Shown here: positions 26,689 through 34,123 of the stretch, one piece after another
Layout: every line of letters begins with the position of its first letter
Numbering within the stretch: the first letter of the stretch is position 1
NCBI RefSeq assembly: GCF_016756595.1
Contig: NZ_AP023257.1
Coordinates: 4,542,001 to 4,606,000 of the forward strand
From: Mesorhizobium sp. L-2-11
Lineage (GTDB): Bacteria; Pseudomonadota; Alphaproteobacteria; Rhizobiales; Rhizobiaceae
Length of the DNA: 64,000 nt
Direction of reading: 5' to 3'
Program-made: the position numbers and the translations under genes
Notes under the pieces: generated by a model
The model's database searches: none
What the model was told of the DNA's origin: nothing
What the model saw: only the letters and a program-made list of their open reading frames with translations

Positions 26689-27075
26689 ATGGAACGGGAC
26701 AGCATCGTGGTCGTCCATCCAGACGATCAATCCAGACAGACGGCCGAGCTCATGCAGCGCTTCAACGACGTGTTCCAAAATCATGATCCGTCGGCACTCC
26801 CGGGCCTCGTGGCCGAAGACTGCGTCATCGAAAACACCGTGCCGGCGCCGGATGGCGCCCGCCATGCCGGGCGGGAGGCGTGCGTGCGGCTGTGGTCGGC
26901 GATCGCTAGCGAACCCGGCACCCGTTTTGACATCGAGGAGACGTTCGTCGCCGGCGAACGGGCGACAATTCGCTGGCGTTACTGGCCTGCCGACGGCAAC
27001 TCCATCCGTGGCGTCAATCTGATGCGCGTAGCGGATGGGCTGATCGTCGAGGCGATGGGATACGTGAAGGGCTAG
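26689..27075 (+). CDS. SnoaL-like (NTF2-fold) protein
   Basis: ATG at 26689 follows AAAGGAG; an earlier ATG at 26671 overlaps the OsmC stop. The 128-residue product has the NTF2-like layout: helix MQRFNDVFQNHDPSALPGLVAEDCVIENT, a loop with conserved Asp, then strands ending in the VNLMRVADGLIVEAMGYVKG sheet. Such proteins are small cyclases, isomerases or binding proteins; the substrate is unknown. It probably forms an operon with the OsmC gene under the divergent TetR regulator. Confidence 0.8.
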   Translation: MERDSIVVVHPDDQSRQTAELMQRFNDVFQNHDPSALPGLVAEDCVIENTVPAPDGARHAGREACVRLWSAIASEPGTRFDIEETFVAGERATIRWRYWPADGNSIRGVNLMRVADGLIVEAMGYVKG

Positions 27076-27087
27076 CGCCAACAGGCG

Positions 27088-27699
27088 CTACCGCTCAGTC
27101 AGCGCCAGCTTGGCGCCAAGCATGACGAAGGCGCCGGCGAAGCTGCGGCGCATCCAGGTCAGCACCATCGGCCGCGACACGACATGGCTGCGGATCGAGG
27201 CGGCGAAGATGCCGTAGCCGACGAAGACGACGAAGGTCAAAAGCATGAAAACGGTGCTGAGCTCCAGCATCTTCGACAGCGCATGCGGTTCGGTGGTGCT
27301 GACGAATTGCGGCAGGAAGGCGAAGAAGAAAATCGACAGTTTTGGGTTGAGGATATTGATGAGGATGCCCGAGGTGATCACCTTGCCGACCGAGCGCGGC
27401 GCGACGTCCTGCCCGACGTTCAAGCTACCGCTCTCCTTCAGCGTGTTCCATGCCATGTAGAGCAGATAGGCGACGCCGAGATATTTCAGCGTCTCGAAGG
27501 CGAGCGCGCTGGTGTGCAGCAGCGCTGCCAGCCCGGTAATGGCGGCCGCCATATGCGGAATGATGCCGAGCGTGCAGCCGAAAGCCGCGATGATGCTGGC
27601 ACGCGCGCCACGCGAAAGCCCGGCGCCCAGCGTATAGAGAACGCCGGTGCCGGGCGAAGCCACGACAATCAGCGACGTCAACAAGAATTCGATGGTCAT
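27088..27699 (-). CDS. LysE family amino-acid/metabolite exporter
   Basis: A 203-residue inner-membrane protein with six hydrophobic segments and the LysE/RhtB hallmark SPGTGVLYTLGAGLSRGARASI near the N-terminus, plus ILNPKLSIFFFAFLPQF in the middle. This family exports amino acids or related metabolites by proton exchange. The gene stands alone, convergent with the SnoaL-like gene. Substrate not deducible from the sequence. Confidence 0.92.
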   Translation of the reverse strand: MTIEFLLTSLIVVASPGTGVLYTLGAGLSRGARASIIAAFGCTLGIIPHMAAAITGLAALLHTSALAFETLKYLGVAYLLYMAWNTLKESGSLNVGQDVAPRSVGKVITSGILINILNPKLSIFFFAFLPQFVSTTEPHALSKMLELSTVFMLLTFVVFVGYGIFAASIRSHVVSRPMVLTWMRRSFAGAFVMLGAKLALTER

Positions 27700-27849
27700 G
27701 CGTTGTTCCTCCGCTGTCCTGCCCGGGTGGAAAGGTAACTAGCCAGAGCACGGCGCACAAGCTGCGGTGGTGGACGGATGTCCTCGCATCCTTCGCCGGC
27801 GCCAAGCGATTGCGGCTTTCGCGGTTGGCGAAGGTAGAGGCGGGAGCGC

Positions 27850-27899
27850 AATCTCCCCCCTCGTGGGGGAGATGTCCGGCAGGACAGAGGGGGGCGCCA
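27850..27899. repeat. Intergenic palindromic repeat, second family
   Basis: ATCTCCCCCCTCGTGGGGGA followed by GATGTCCGGCAGGACAGAGGGGGG. Similar copies occur at 27981-28035, 42318-42378 and 42439-42490. The arms pair with themselves; the family is abundant in Mesorhizobium-like genomes. Confidence 0.8.
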
Positions 27900-27914
27900 A
27901 GGATCGCCAACCGT

Positions 27915-28343
27915 TCAGTCCTTTTGCCGTTCGAAGATTATTCGACAATTTAGTTCGGAAATTGATTGATACGTTGGCGGGACAGCGCCCCCCTCTGCCC
28001 TGCCGGGCATCTCCCCCACAAGGGGGGAGATCGGCGGCTCCACCGGCAGCCCATGTGCCTTGCGCGCCATCAGGCAATCGTCGCCGCCAGGCATGCAGGC
28101 GCGGCAGACGTCCGGCCGAACGTCGTAGATGCCACAAATGGTCGACTTGCCGACCTCGCCGGAAAGTGCCGAGCAGCGCACGCCGTCGCAGTGCATGCCG
28201 GTTTCGCCGGCAGCCACATAATCTTGCGGGATCCGGTCGAGCTGCGCGTCATCTTCGGTCGAGAAGCGCGGCCATTCGGATGAATAAGAACAGCAGGCGC
28301 CGCAGCTCTGGCAATCGAAGAGAGGGACAGCGCGCTCCTCCAT
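27915..28343 (-). CDS. YkgJ-type cysteine-cluster protein with repeat-encoded C-terminus
   Basis: ATG at 28343 begins just before the conserved part; the frame is open to 28418. The body is a YkgJ/CxxCxxCC protein: FDCQSCGACCSYS, then MHCDGVRCSAL, CGIYDVRPDVCRACMPG, eight or more Cys that probably bind metal, perhaps iron or zinc. After about residue 105 the sequence reads PISPLVGEMPGRAEGGAVPP, the translation of the palindromic repeat at 27981-28035, and then a tail to the stop at 27915. So the natural C-terminus has been replaced by about 40 repeat-derived residues. Function of the family is not known with certainty. Confidence 0.8.
   Translation of the reverse strand: MEERAVPLFDCQSCGACCSYSSEWPRFSTEDDAQLDRIPQDYVAAGETGMHCDGVRCSALSGEVGKSTICGIYDVRPDVCRACMPGGDDCLMARKAHGLPVEPPISPLVGEMPGRAEGGAVPPTYQSISELNCRIIFERQKD
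27981..28035. repeat. Palindromic repeat inside the 3' end of the cysteine-cluster gene
   Basis: GACAGCGCCCCCCTCTGCCC continuing to CATCTCCCCCACAAGGGGGG. It is the reverse orientation of the copy at 27850-27899 and overlaps the coding frame of the cysteine-cluster protein. Confidence 0.8.
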
Positions 28344-28423
28344 TGACGAAACATTCCCGGCGCTCGCCAAGGCGAGCAGCGCTGACGCAACGGGATTCAG
28401 GTCGGCGCTTCGCGGCAAAGGCG

Positions 28424-28591
28424 CTATTTTTTCTTCCTGGTCTTGCGCGACACCACGTCCGCCGGCGACTTGAACAGATCGGTCGCGGCCTCGGCGGCAA
28501 CATCGGCTTTCGGCGCGGCGGCCGGCTTGGCCAGCTTTGCGGTGGCAGCGGATGCTGCCGGCTGATCCTTGGCGGAAAATTTTATGGCCAT
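28424..28591 (-). CDS. Small Ala/Lys-rich protein
   Basis: ATG at 28591 follows GAGGATTG at a fair distance; the 55-residue product starts MAIKFSAKDQPA, is rich in Ala, Lys and Pro in the middle (KLAKPAAAPKADVAAEAATD) and ends in the basic RKTRKKK. It looks intrinsically disordered and may bind nucleic acid, which is only an inference from charge. It lies two bases after the stop of the next gene upstream on the same strand, so it is probably co-transcribed with it. Confidence 0.55.
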   Translation of the reverse strand: MAIKFSAKDQPAASAATAKLAKPAAAPKADVAAEAATDLFKSPADVVSRKTRKKK

Positions 28592-28592
28592 A

Positions 28593-29000
28593 TCAATCCT
28601 CGTCAGAGAAACGCGATGATGGCGCATTCGGGTTGCGAAGCCGGCCGATCAGCGCCGAGACCGCCGTGATGTTCATTTCCTCGGGCGACCAGTTCCTGGC
28701 CTCCTCGATGTGCCGGGGTGCCAGCTCGCGATGCGTGCTGCCGCTATAGGCGGCATCCTGATGGGTGACGCGCTCATGGGTCTTGGCATTTTCGCGGACA
28801 TACTCGATCAGATAGTTGGGGCATTCGGAGCGGCCACGCACGCCGAGCCTGACCTGGGCATCGCCGTGGGCTCGCTTGCAGCGCTCGAGCTTTTCGAGCA
28901 CGCGCCGGACGTACTCGACCGGCTTGTCGAGATCTCCCACGACGTCGGCGATGGTCGAATCGGAGGCGATCGCCTTTTGCGGGACGCGCTTGGTGGCCAT
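28593..29000 (-). CDS. Conserved hypothetical protein, 135 residues
   Basis: The product has no signal peptide or membrane segment. It begins MATKRVPQKAIASD, followed by a helical region (ADVVGDLDKPVEYVRRVLEKLERC) and a C-terminal part with HIEEARNWSPEEMNITAVSALIG. I do not recognise a family. The start overlaps the stop of the upstream gene by one base and the stop is two bases before the small Lys-rich gene, so the three form a compact operon. Composition is ordinary for the genome. Confidence 0.65.
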   Translation of the reverse strand: MATKRVPQKAIASDSTIADVVGDLDKPVEYVRRVLEKLERCKRAHGDAQVRLGVRGRSECPNYLIEYVRENAKTHERVTHQDAAYSGSTHRELAPRHIEEARNWSPEEMNITAVSALIGRLRNPNAPSSRFSDED

Positions 29001-29233
29001 CAGCGTTTGCCCGCGCGCTTCGGCGCGGCGGCGAGCACGGCGGCCGCGGCCAACTCGTCAGCTTCCTTTTCCAGGCGCAGTTCGCGCAGCCGCGCGGTCT
29101 TGGCTTCCCGGGCCTGGCTGGCAGCATCCTGCTCGGAAATAATGCGGTTGAGCGACATGGACTGGGTCTGGGTCTTGCTGAAGATGGATTCGGCCTGGTC
29201 GCGGGATTTCTTTGAAGTGGCGGTCAAGGTCAT
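29000..29233 (-). CDS. Small helical hypothetical protein
   Basis: ATG at 29233 follows CGGGAGA. The 77-residue product is Ala, Glu, Lys and Arg rich and almost wholly helical (AREAKTARLRELRLEKEADE); a coiled coil is likely. The frame is open much further upstream, to 29473, but that part overlaps a palindromic repeat and has no ribosome binding site. First gene of the three-gene operon ending at 28424. Confidence 0.6.
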   Translation of the reverse strand: MTLTATSKKSRDQAESIFSKTQTQSMSLNRIISEQDAASQAREAKTARLRELRLEKEADELAAAAVLAAAPKRAGKR

Positions 29234-29423
29234 TCTCCCGGTTCGGAGCGTAATGCCGAAAAATGGCGAGACCGGTCTTTCGACCAGGACCACGCACAAA
29301 GCAATACGGCAGTCGGTTTCAAATTGCTGGAGCATCTTTAGCACGTCCAAGCGAACGCGCGGTTCTCTTTTCGAACTTTGTAGCGCCCAAACGCAAAAGG
29401 CCAGGCATTGCCTGACCTTCCAC

Positions 29424-29500
29424 TGGAGCGCCGCGCATCCTTTCGGGTGCGCTGGCACTTTTCGACCGCGCATGATCCTTTCGGAAACGAGGTCTCCGGG
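29424..29500. repeat. Third palindromic repeat family (GCGCCGCGCATCC type)
   Basis: GGAGCGCCGCGCATCCTTTC with the answering arm GGGTGCGC, followed by a second hairpin-like part with GCATGATCC and GGGTCATGC. Related copies are at 40489-40527, 40683-40752 and 51300-51330. Confidence 0.55.
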
Positions 29501-29569
29501 TCATGCGCTGGAAATAGCCGTTCACCAGTGCCAGTACATCCGTGGTCACCGGCGAGGCTGAATTCCGTT

Positions 29570-29779
29570 TTAGGCCGCCTTCAACTGATCGGCAGACATC
29601 TTGCCCGACTTGTTGTCGCGGACCATCTCGTAGCCGAGCTTCTGGCCCTCGACGATGTCGCGCATTCCGGCGCGCTCTACGGCCGAGATGTGGACAAAAA
29701 CGTCGGCCGAGCCGTCGTCAGGCTGAATAAAACCGAAACCCTTGGTGGCGTTGAACCATTTAACTGTGCCTGTGCTCAT
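29570..29779 (-). CDS. cspA: Cold-shock protein, CspA family
   Basis: ATG at 29779 begins a 69-residue protein of standard CspA size with both RNA-binding motifs: RNP1 as [10 protein letters not shown] and RNP2 as VFVHISAVE. It is an OB-fold single-strand binder and RNA chaperone. The frame is open upstream to 29884 but the conserved start [10 protein letters not shown] fixes the N-terminus. A promoter-like pair at 29925-29953 implies a leader of about 140 bases, typical of cold-shock mRNAs, whose leader controls translation. Confidence 0.97.
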   Translation of the reverse strand: MSTGTVKWFNATKGFGFIQPDDGSADVFVHISAVERAGMRDIVEGQKLGYEMVRDNKSGKMSADQLKAA

Positions 29780-29924
29780 AACGAACCCTTTCCGTGGCAA
29801 ATATTCGTTCGCGGTCATGCGAATGCACAACAGCGTTTGTCTCGATTTTGATGGGGGAAGTTCGTCAAAGGCGCGCCTGGACACGCGGATAACAAAAGTC
29901 GGTCAAACAAATATCGACGAATTG

Positions 29925-29953
29925 CTTTTAGACTTCTTTTGGCGCCGTGTCAA
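29925..29953 (-). promoter_or_regulatory. Candidate promoter of the cold-shock gene
   Basis: On the reverse strand TTGACA (29953-29948) and TAAAAG (29930-29925) are 17 bases apart. The predicted start near 29918 gives an untranslated leader of about 140 bases before the ATG at 29779. Confidence 0.5.
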
Positions 29954-30352
29954 TTTTTTGCTTTCGCAGTGTCGGCAGCACAGGAGTTGTCCGGGTTAGA
30001 TAGCACTGGAGTTGTCCGGTTTTCTGTCTCCGTGAGGAGGCGGATCTGGCGCTGAACCGGGCAGAATCAGTCCTTAAAAAAAATTGCACGATGCCGGGAA
30101 CCATTTTGGCATCCGTGCATTTTGGGTATCGTCAGCAGTTCATGAGAGCAATCTCAGGAAGGGCTGACACAAAGGACGCCTCCCGTGCAATAAAACGCGC
30201 GAGGGGCGTTCTTTTATGCCGAGCAGCGATCGCCACTTAGCCCCGGCAGGGCCAAGGCCGTGGCTTCGTTAATGCCCAGGAGGCCAGGCTCCGGAACCGA
30301 AAACCCAGCCGCCCGTTTCCCAAACGGCAGATTGATTCCGGGAGATGCGGCC
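29954..30352. other. Intergenic region with short direct repeats and a hairpin
   Basis: 399 bases without a gene. GGAGTTGTCCGG occurs twice (about 29983 and 30009), 26 bases apart, perhaps remains of an insertion-sequence end. An imperfect hairpin with arms near ACGCCTCCCGTGC and GCGCGAGGGGCGT (30176-30212) ends in TTCTTTT and may be a terminator. The promoter of the CsbD gene must lie in the right part. Confidence 0.4.
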
Positions 30353-30532
30353 ATGGTGAACAAGAATCAGATTGCGGGCCTAGCCAAGCAGCTCAAGGGC
30401 TCGGTGAAGAAAGCCGCCGGCAAGGCCACCGGCAACAGGCGCGTCCAGGCTGAAGGCGTGGCCGACAAGATCGCCGGCAAAATGCAGAAGGCCTATGGCG
30501 ACATCAAGGACAAGCTCAGGAAGGTGATCTGA
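30353..30532 (+). CDS. CsbD-family stress protein
   Basis: ATG at 30353 follows GGGAGATG. The 59-residue, highly charged, helical product (IAGLAKQLKGSVKKAAGKATG, then VADKIAGKMQKAYGDIKDKLRK) matches the CsbD family, general-stress proteins of unknown action. The frame is open to 30260 upstream but the extra part lacks homology. Single gene, convergent with the phosphoesterase gene. Confidence 0.9.
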   Translation: MVNKNQIAGLAKQLKGSVKKAAGKATGNRRVQAEGVADKIAGKMQKAYGDIKDKLRKVI

Positions 30533-30596
30533 ACCCTGCTGCTTCAATTGCGATGAGGAAGCGGGTTACGCGGTCTGGTGCCTGCTCCCGTTGCAG

Positions 30597-31727
30597 TTAG
30601 AAGTTCAGGCGCTTTGAGAAAGCGTTGGTGAAGGCGATCTCGCCATGGTCGCCAACGGCTTCGCCAAGCGCCACGTCCATGCTGTCGCCGGTCACCCGCG
30701 CCAGCGCGAAGCCGCCCATATAAGCGGCCTTCGGCTTGAACAGGTCGAGCCCGTCGGCGCGGTAGATCATCGGGGTCTCGTGCTGGTGGCCATGGAAGAC
30801 GCCGACGACGTTGTAGCCCCTCAGCGCCGCCAGCAATGCCTGCCGGTCCGCTTCGCTCCACCAGTGCGGCGCACCAGCGCCGTCATCGTCGAAGGTTCCT
30901 TTGGCGGCATCCCACCGTTCGATCGAGAAAACATCCCAACCATAGTGCTGGAACAGGATGACGGGGCGGCCGTCCGCTGCATAGGTCGCCAGATCCTGCT
31001 TCAGCCATGGCAGGCCGGAGACCGCGCCGTGGCCGGTGTCGCCCGCGAAACGGTGCGTCTGGACGAGATGCAGGCCACCCCAGTCCCACGAGTAGCAGTC
31101 GGTGTCGACATCGTAACTGGTCACCGGCATCGGCGGCTTGAAAAACACGCCGGCGCGATGGTTGACCTCGACATAGTCGCGCATTTCGCGGCGGTACCAG
31201 TCGACGTGGTTTGGCGGGCCGTTCTGGTCGAGATCGTGGTTGCCGAGGCCGACATAGACCGGCACATGCACGCGATCGGGGCCGACGCCCTGCTGGTAAC
31301 GCTGGCTGAACTGGAGCAGCTGCGTGCCTTCGCTGGGCTGGGTGACCTGGCCGCCGCCGTCATCGGTCATGTCGCCGCCGACGACGAGGCCGAACGGCGT
31401 GCCGATGCGGCTGCCGGCTGAGCGCAGGCCGGTGGCGATGCCGTTGATTTCGGCGGGCCAGTGCTTCTCGCCAATGGCGTTCAACGCGGCGACACTGCGC
31501 AGCAAGGCGGGGTCGGTCTTGCCTTCCTGCTGGCAATTGGGGCTCAGCCCGCCGGCCATGCGGCAGGCATGGATATCGGCGACGAACAGGAAGGTGGCGT
31601 CGACAGGCGCAATGCGCTGCCCGGTCTGTCCGAGCGCCGGTCGCGCAAGCGCGCCGGCCGCAGCAAGCCCAGCCGCCTGCGCCAGGAAGCGGCGCCGGGA
31701 AAGTGATCCTGCCGAGACGCGGTTCAT
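30597..31727 (-). CDS. Tat-exported metallophosphoesterase
   Basis: ATG at 31727 begins a twin-arginine signal (SRRRFLAQAAGLAAAGALA, cleavage near LGQ), so the enzyme folds in the cytoplasm and is exported. The mature part is a calcineurin-like phosphoesterase: FVADIHACRM in place of the usual DxH start, GGDMTDDG, GLGNHDLDQ with the GNHD core, and FQHYGWD and FHGHQHETP for the remaining metal ligands. Length 376. The frame is open to 31967 but the Tat signal fixes the start. Substrate unknown. Confidence 0.88.
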   Translation of the reverse strand: MNRVSAGSLSRRRFLAQAAGLAAAGALARPALGQTGQRIAPVDATFLFVADIHACRMAGGLSPNCQQEGKTDPALLRSVAALNAIGEKHWPAEINGIATGLRSAGSRIGTPFGLVVGGDMTDDGGGQVTQPSEGTQLLQFSQRYQQGVGPDRVHVPVYVGLGNHDLDQNGPPNHVDWYRREMRDYVEVNHRAGVFFKPPMPVTSYDVDTDCYSWDWGGLHLVQTHRFAGDTGHGAVSGLPWLKQDLATYAADGRPVILFQHYGWDVFSIERWDAAKGTFDDDGAGAPHWWSEADRQALLAALRGYNVVGVFHGHQHETPMIYRADGLDLFKPKAAYMGGFALARVTGDSMDVALGEAVGDHGEIAFTNAFSKRLNF

Positions 31728-31847
31728 GGCGTCAAATTCTGCACAGCCGGCGCCTCTTCGTCCAGTTGCCGCGAACGGTATGTCGACACGCTGCCGCAGG
31801 TCTGGCATTGCTTTCAGGTCAGGACTCAACTTGCGCGGGCAAACGCT

Positions 31848-32434
31848 ATGAAGACTATATCCATCGCGACAGCACTTACCATCCTGGCGAGCGCCGCTCA
31901 TGGTGCCGAGTGCATCGACGCCAAAGCCGCCAAGGCCGGATTCATTCTCGAAAGGCCCGGCATCCACAGCGAGTTTCGACCGGCGGCGGGTGGAATGGTG
32001 TCGGTCGCCACGACTACCAATCCCAGTCGCCGCAGACGCAGTTTCTGTTCGGCGGCCTGATCGAGGTGTTTCGCGACAGCGAGACCGGTCAGCTTGCGAT
32101 GATCCCGTTTTCGGATCTGAGAAAGCTGTTTCCGCTCAAGGCCGGGGCGAAAAGCAAGACCGTTTTCGTCCGCCTCGCTGCAAACAAGCAGCCGAAGGGC
32201 ACAGAGACGCTCGAGATCAACGTCAAGGGCAAGGAGACGTTCAGCCTGGGCGACTGCAAATACAACGTGCTGGCGGTCAGGCAGACTATCAAGAGCGAGG
32301 CCGGCAAGACCCAGGATGAATTCACCGCGCTCTACGCGCCCGACCTGCAGGCCGTTCTGGCCAGGCGCTATGACGAGGGCACCAACGCCGAAAGCGTCGT
32401 CGGCTACGAGGTCATCAAACCGCTGCCGAATTAA
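31848..32434 (+). pseudogene. Exported hypothetical protein with an internal frameshift
   Basis: ATG at 31848 starts a clear signal peptide (KTISIATALTILASAAHG) and continues ECIDAKAAKAGFILERPGIHSEFRPAAGG. Near 32000 the frame fails, and the remainder (YQSQSPQTQFLFGGLIEVFRDSETG, to a stop at 32434) is in another frame. Joined, they give about 195 residues with two Cys (one near the N-terminus, one in GDCKYNVL) that could form a disulphide. Only the second half has a long open frame now. A one- or two-base indel between 31985 and 32015 would explain it. Family not recognised. Confidence 0.6.
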
Positions 32435-32470
32435 GTCCCGGCAGGGCAGAGGGCGACTGGCGCTCCGGCG

Positions 32471-33148
32471 TCAAAAGGCTTTGTACTGCCGCAGCACCCT
32501 TCGACGTCGCTTCGCTCTTGCTGAGGAAACTCCCTGCTCCAGCGCATTCAGGCAATCGCGCAGCACAGCAGAATCCTGCGCCGTCTTGGCCATCGACATG
32601 GCGCCGGAATAGGTGGCGACCGCGAGTGCGGCGAAACGCTGCGGATCGGTGTCCTGCTCACTGCCCGCTTGCTGGTCGGCCCTGACCTTGTCGGCGATCG
32701 CCTGGCGCCACGCCGAAAAGATGCCGGCAAGGGCGGTGCGGAAATCCGGATCGGCAAGCGACAATTCATGCGCCAGGTTGTTGAGCGGGCAGCCGCGCAC
32801 GAAACCCTGTTGCTCCAGTTCCGCCGCCACGGCCTCGAACACGCTGCGGACGCCCTCGCGCGCCGAGCCTGCCGCCTGCACCGGCGCGATCCAAGTTGCT
32901 TCGACGGCAGCCGCCACCCGCTCCTCGATCACCGCCAGGGCCAGCGCTTTCTTGGTCGGGAAATGATGATGCAGTGCGCCGCCGGTGACGCCTGCCGCGG
33001 CCATCAAGTCGCCCAGGCTGGAAGCGTGGTAGCCGCGCGCCTGAAACGAGGCTTCGGCGACATCGAGGACACGTTTGCGCAGGCCTTCCGGGTCGTTGGT
33101 GCGTTTGCCGGACTGCGCCTTTGGGCGAGCGGTCATCTCTGCTGACAT
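32471..33148 (-). CDS. TetR/AcrR-family transcriptional regulator
   Basis: A TetR protein of about 225 residues. The helix-turn-helix reads VLDVAEASFQARGYHASSLGDLMAAAGVTGGALHHHFPTKKALA; the ligand domain contains the RGCPLNNLAHE segment. ATG at 33148 is preferred, with further in-frame ATGs at 33136 and 33172. The gene is divergent from the NIPSNAP gene, and the short space between them contains two palindromes built on AAACAGG, so the pair is probably a repressor and its target. Confidence 0.9.
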   Translation of the reverse strand: MSAEMTARPKAQSGKRTNDPEGLRKRVLDVAEASFQARGYHASSLGDLMAAAGVTGGALHHHFPTKKALALAVIEERVAAAVEATWIAPVQAAGSAREGVRSVFEAVAAELEQQGFVRGCPLNNLAHELSLADPDFRTALAGIFSAWRQAIADKVRADQQAGSEQDTDPQRFAALAVATYSGAMSMAKTAQDSAVLRDCLNALEQGVSSARAKRRRRVLRQYKAF

Positions 33149-33170
33149 TTTCCAACGATAGCAGATTGAC

Positions 33171-33219
33171 AAAACAGGACAACCGGTCTGTTTATAAAAC
33201 AGGATGAACGCCCTGTTTT
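33171..33219. promoter_or_regulatory. Paired operator palindromes between tetR and the NIPSNAP gene
   Basis: AAAACAGG at 33196-33203 and CCTGTTTT at 33212-33219 form an exact 8-bp inverted pair with an 8-base spacer. A second, imperfect pair with the same core (AAAACAGGAC and GTCTGTTT, 33171-33193) lies beside it. Two adjacent sites of this kind in a divergent promoter are typical of TetR operators. Confidence 0.75.
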
Positions 33220-33231
33220 GGAGAGTGCGCG

Positions 33232-34005
33232 ATGAGCCTGCCGCTGAATGCCGCGTCGAAATCCGGCCTCAACGCCTCGCCGGTCGTCGAGCTCAGGCAA
33301 TACACGCTGAAACCGGGCCGGCGCGACACGCTGATCGACATCTTCGACGGTCATCTGATCGATGGTCAGGAAGCGGCAGGGATGATCGTCATCGGTCAGT
33401 TTCGCGATCTCGACCGGCCTGACATGTTCATCTGGCTGCGCGGATTCGACGGTATGGAAGCGCGGAAAAATGCACTGACCGCTTTCTACGAGGGTCCCGT
33501 ATGGGCAGCCTGGCGCGACGCCGCCAACGCCACGATGATTTCCTCCGACGACGTGCTGCTGCTGAAACCGGCATGGCCGGGCGCCGGCTTCGATCTGTCG
33601 GGGGCGGCCTTGCCGGGACACGAAAAGCCAAGCAGAGGCAATCGCTTGTCGGGTATTGTTGTTATCAAGATTCATCATCTGCGGCCCGGCGCCGAAGCCG
33701 ACTTCGCCAGCCGCTTCGAAGCCGATGCGATTCCCGTGTTGGCGGCACTTAGCGGACGGCCGCGTGCTGCGTTTGTCACCGAGCATGCCGCAAACAGCTT
33801 TCCCCGCCTGCCGGTCCGATCAGGCGAAAATGTCTTCATCAGCGTCGCCGCCTTCGGCAGCGCCGACGCCCATGCCCGCCACGAAGCAGCCCTTTCCGGT
33901 TCCCCGCAGTGGCAGGCATTCGAGCGGGAGGCCCAGTCATGCCTGGCTGGATCGACCGAGACCTTGCGCCTATCTCCAACCTCACGATCGCTGTTTGGGC
34001 GGTGA
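33232..34005 (+). CDS. NIPSNAP-family protein
   Basis: A 257-residue protein with two ferredoxin-like (dimeric alpha-beta barrel) repeats. The first starts VVELRQYTLKPGRRDTLIDIF and includes FRDLDRPDMFIWLRGFDGMEAR, both standard for NIPSNAP; the second half begins IVVIKIHHLRPGAEADF. No signal peptide. The biochemical role of bacterial NIPSNAP proteins is not established. The last residues (SPTSRSLFGR) are basic. It is divergent from the TetR gene and probably repressed by it. Confidence 0.85.
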   Translation: MSLPLNAASKSGLNASPVVELRQYTLKPGRRDTLIDIFDGHLIDGQEAAGMIVIGQFRDLDRPDMFIWLRGFDGMEARKNALTAFYEGPVWAAWRDAANATMISSDDVLLLKPAWPGAGFDLSGAALPGHEKPSRGNRLSGIVVIKIHHLRPGAEADFASRFEADAIPVLAALSGRPRAAFVTEHAANSFPRLPVRSGENVFISVAAFGSADAHARHEAALSGSPQWQAFEREAQSCLAGSTETLRLSPTSRSLFGR

Positions 34006-34123
34006 GAGAGGAGCCTCTTCCCGCTCCTTCAACCGATTTGCATCCTTGCTGCCGGCAATCTCCGCTTGAAGCCATTTGTGCAACGCGATACGCCGGTGCG
34101 AATTCGACAGACCGGAGAGAGAT

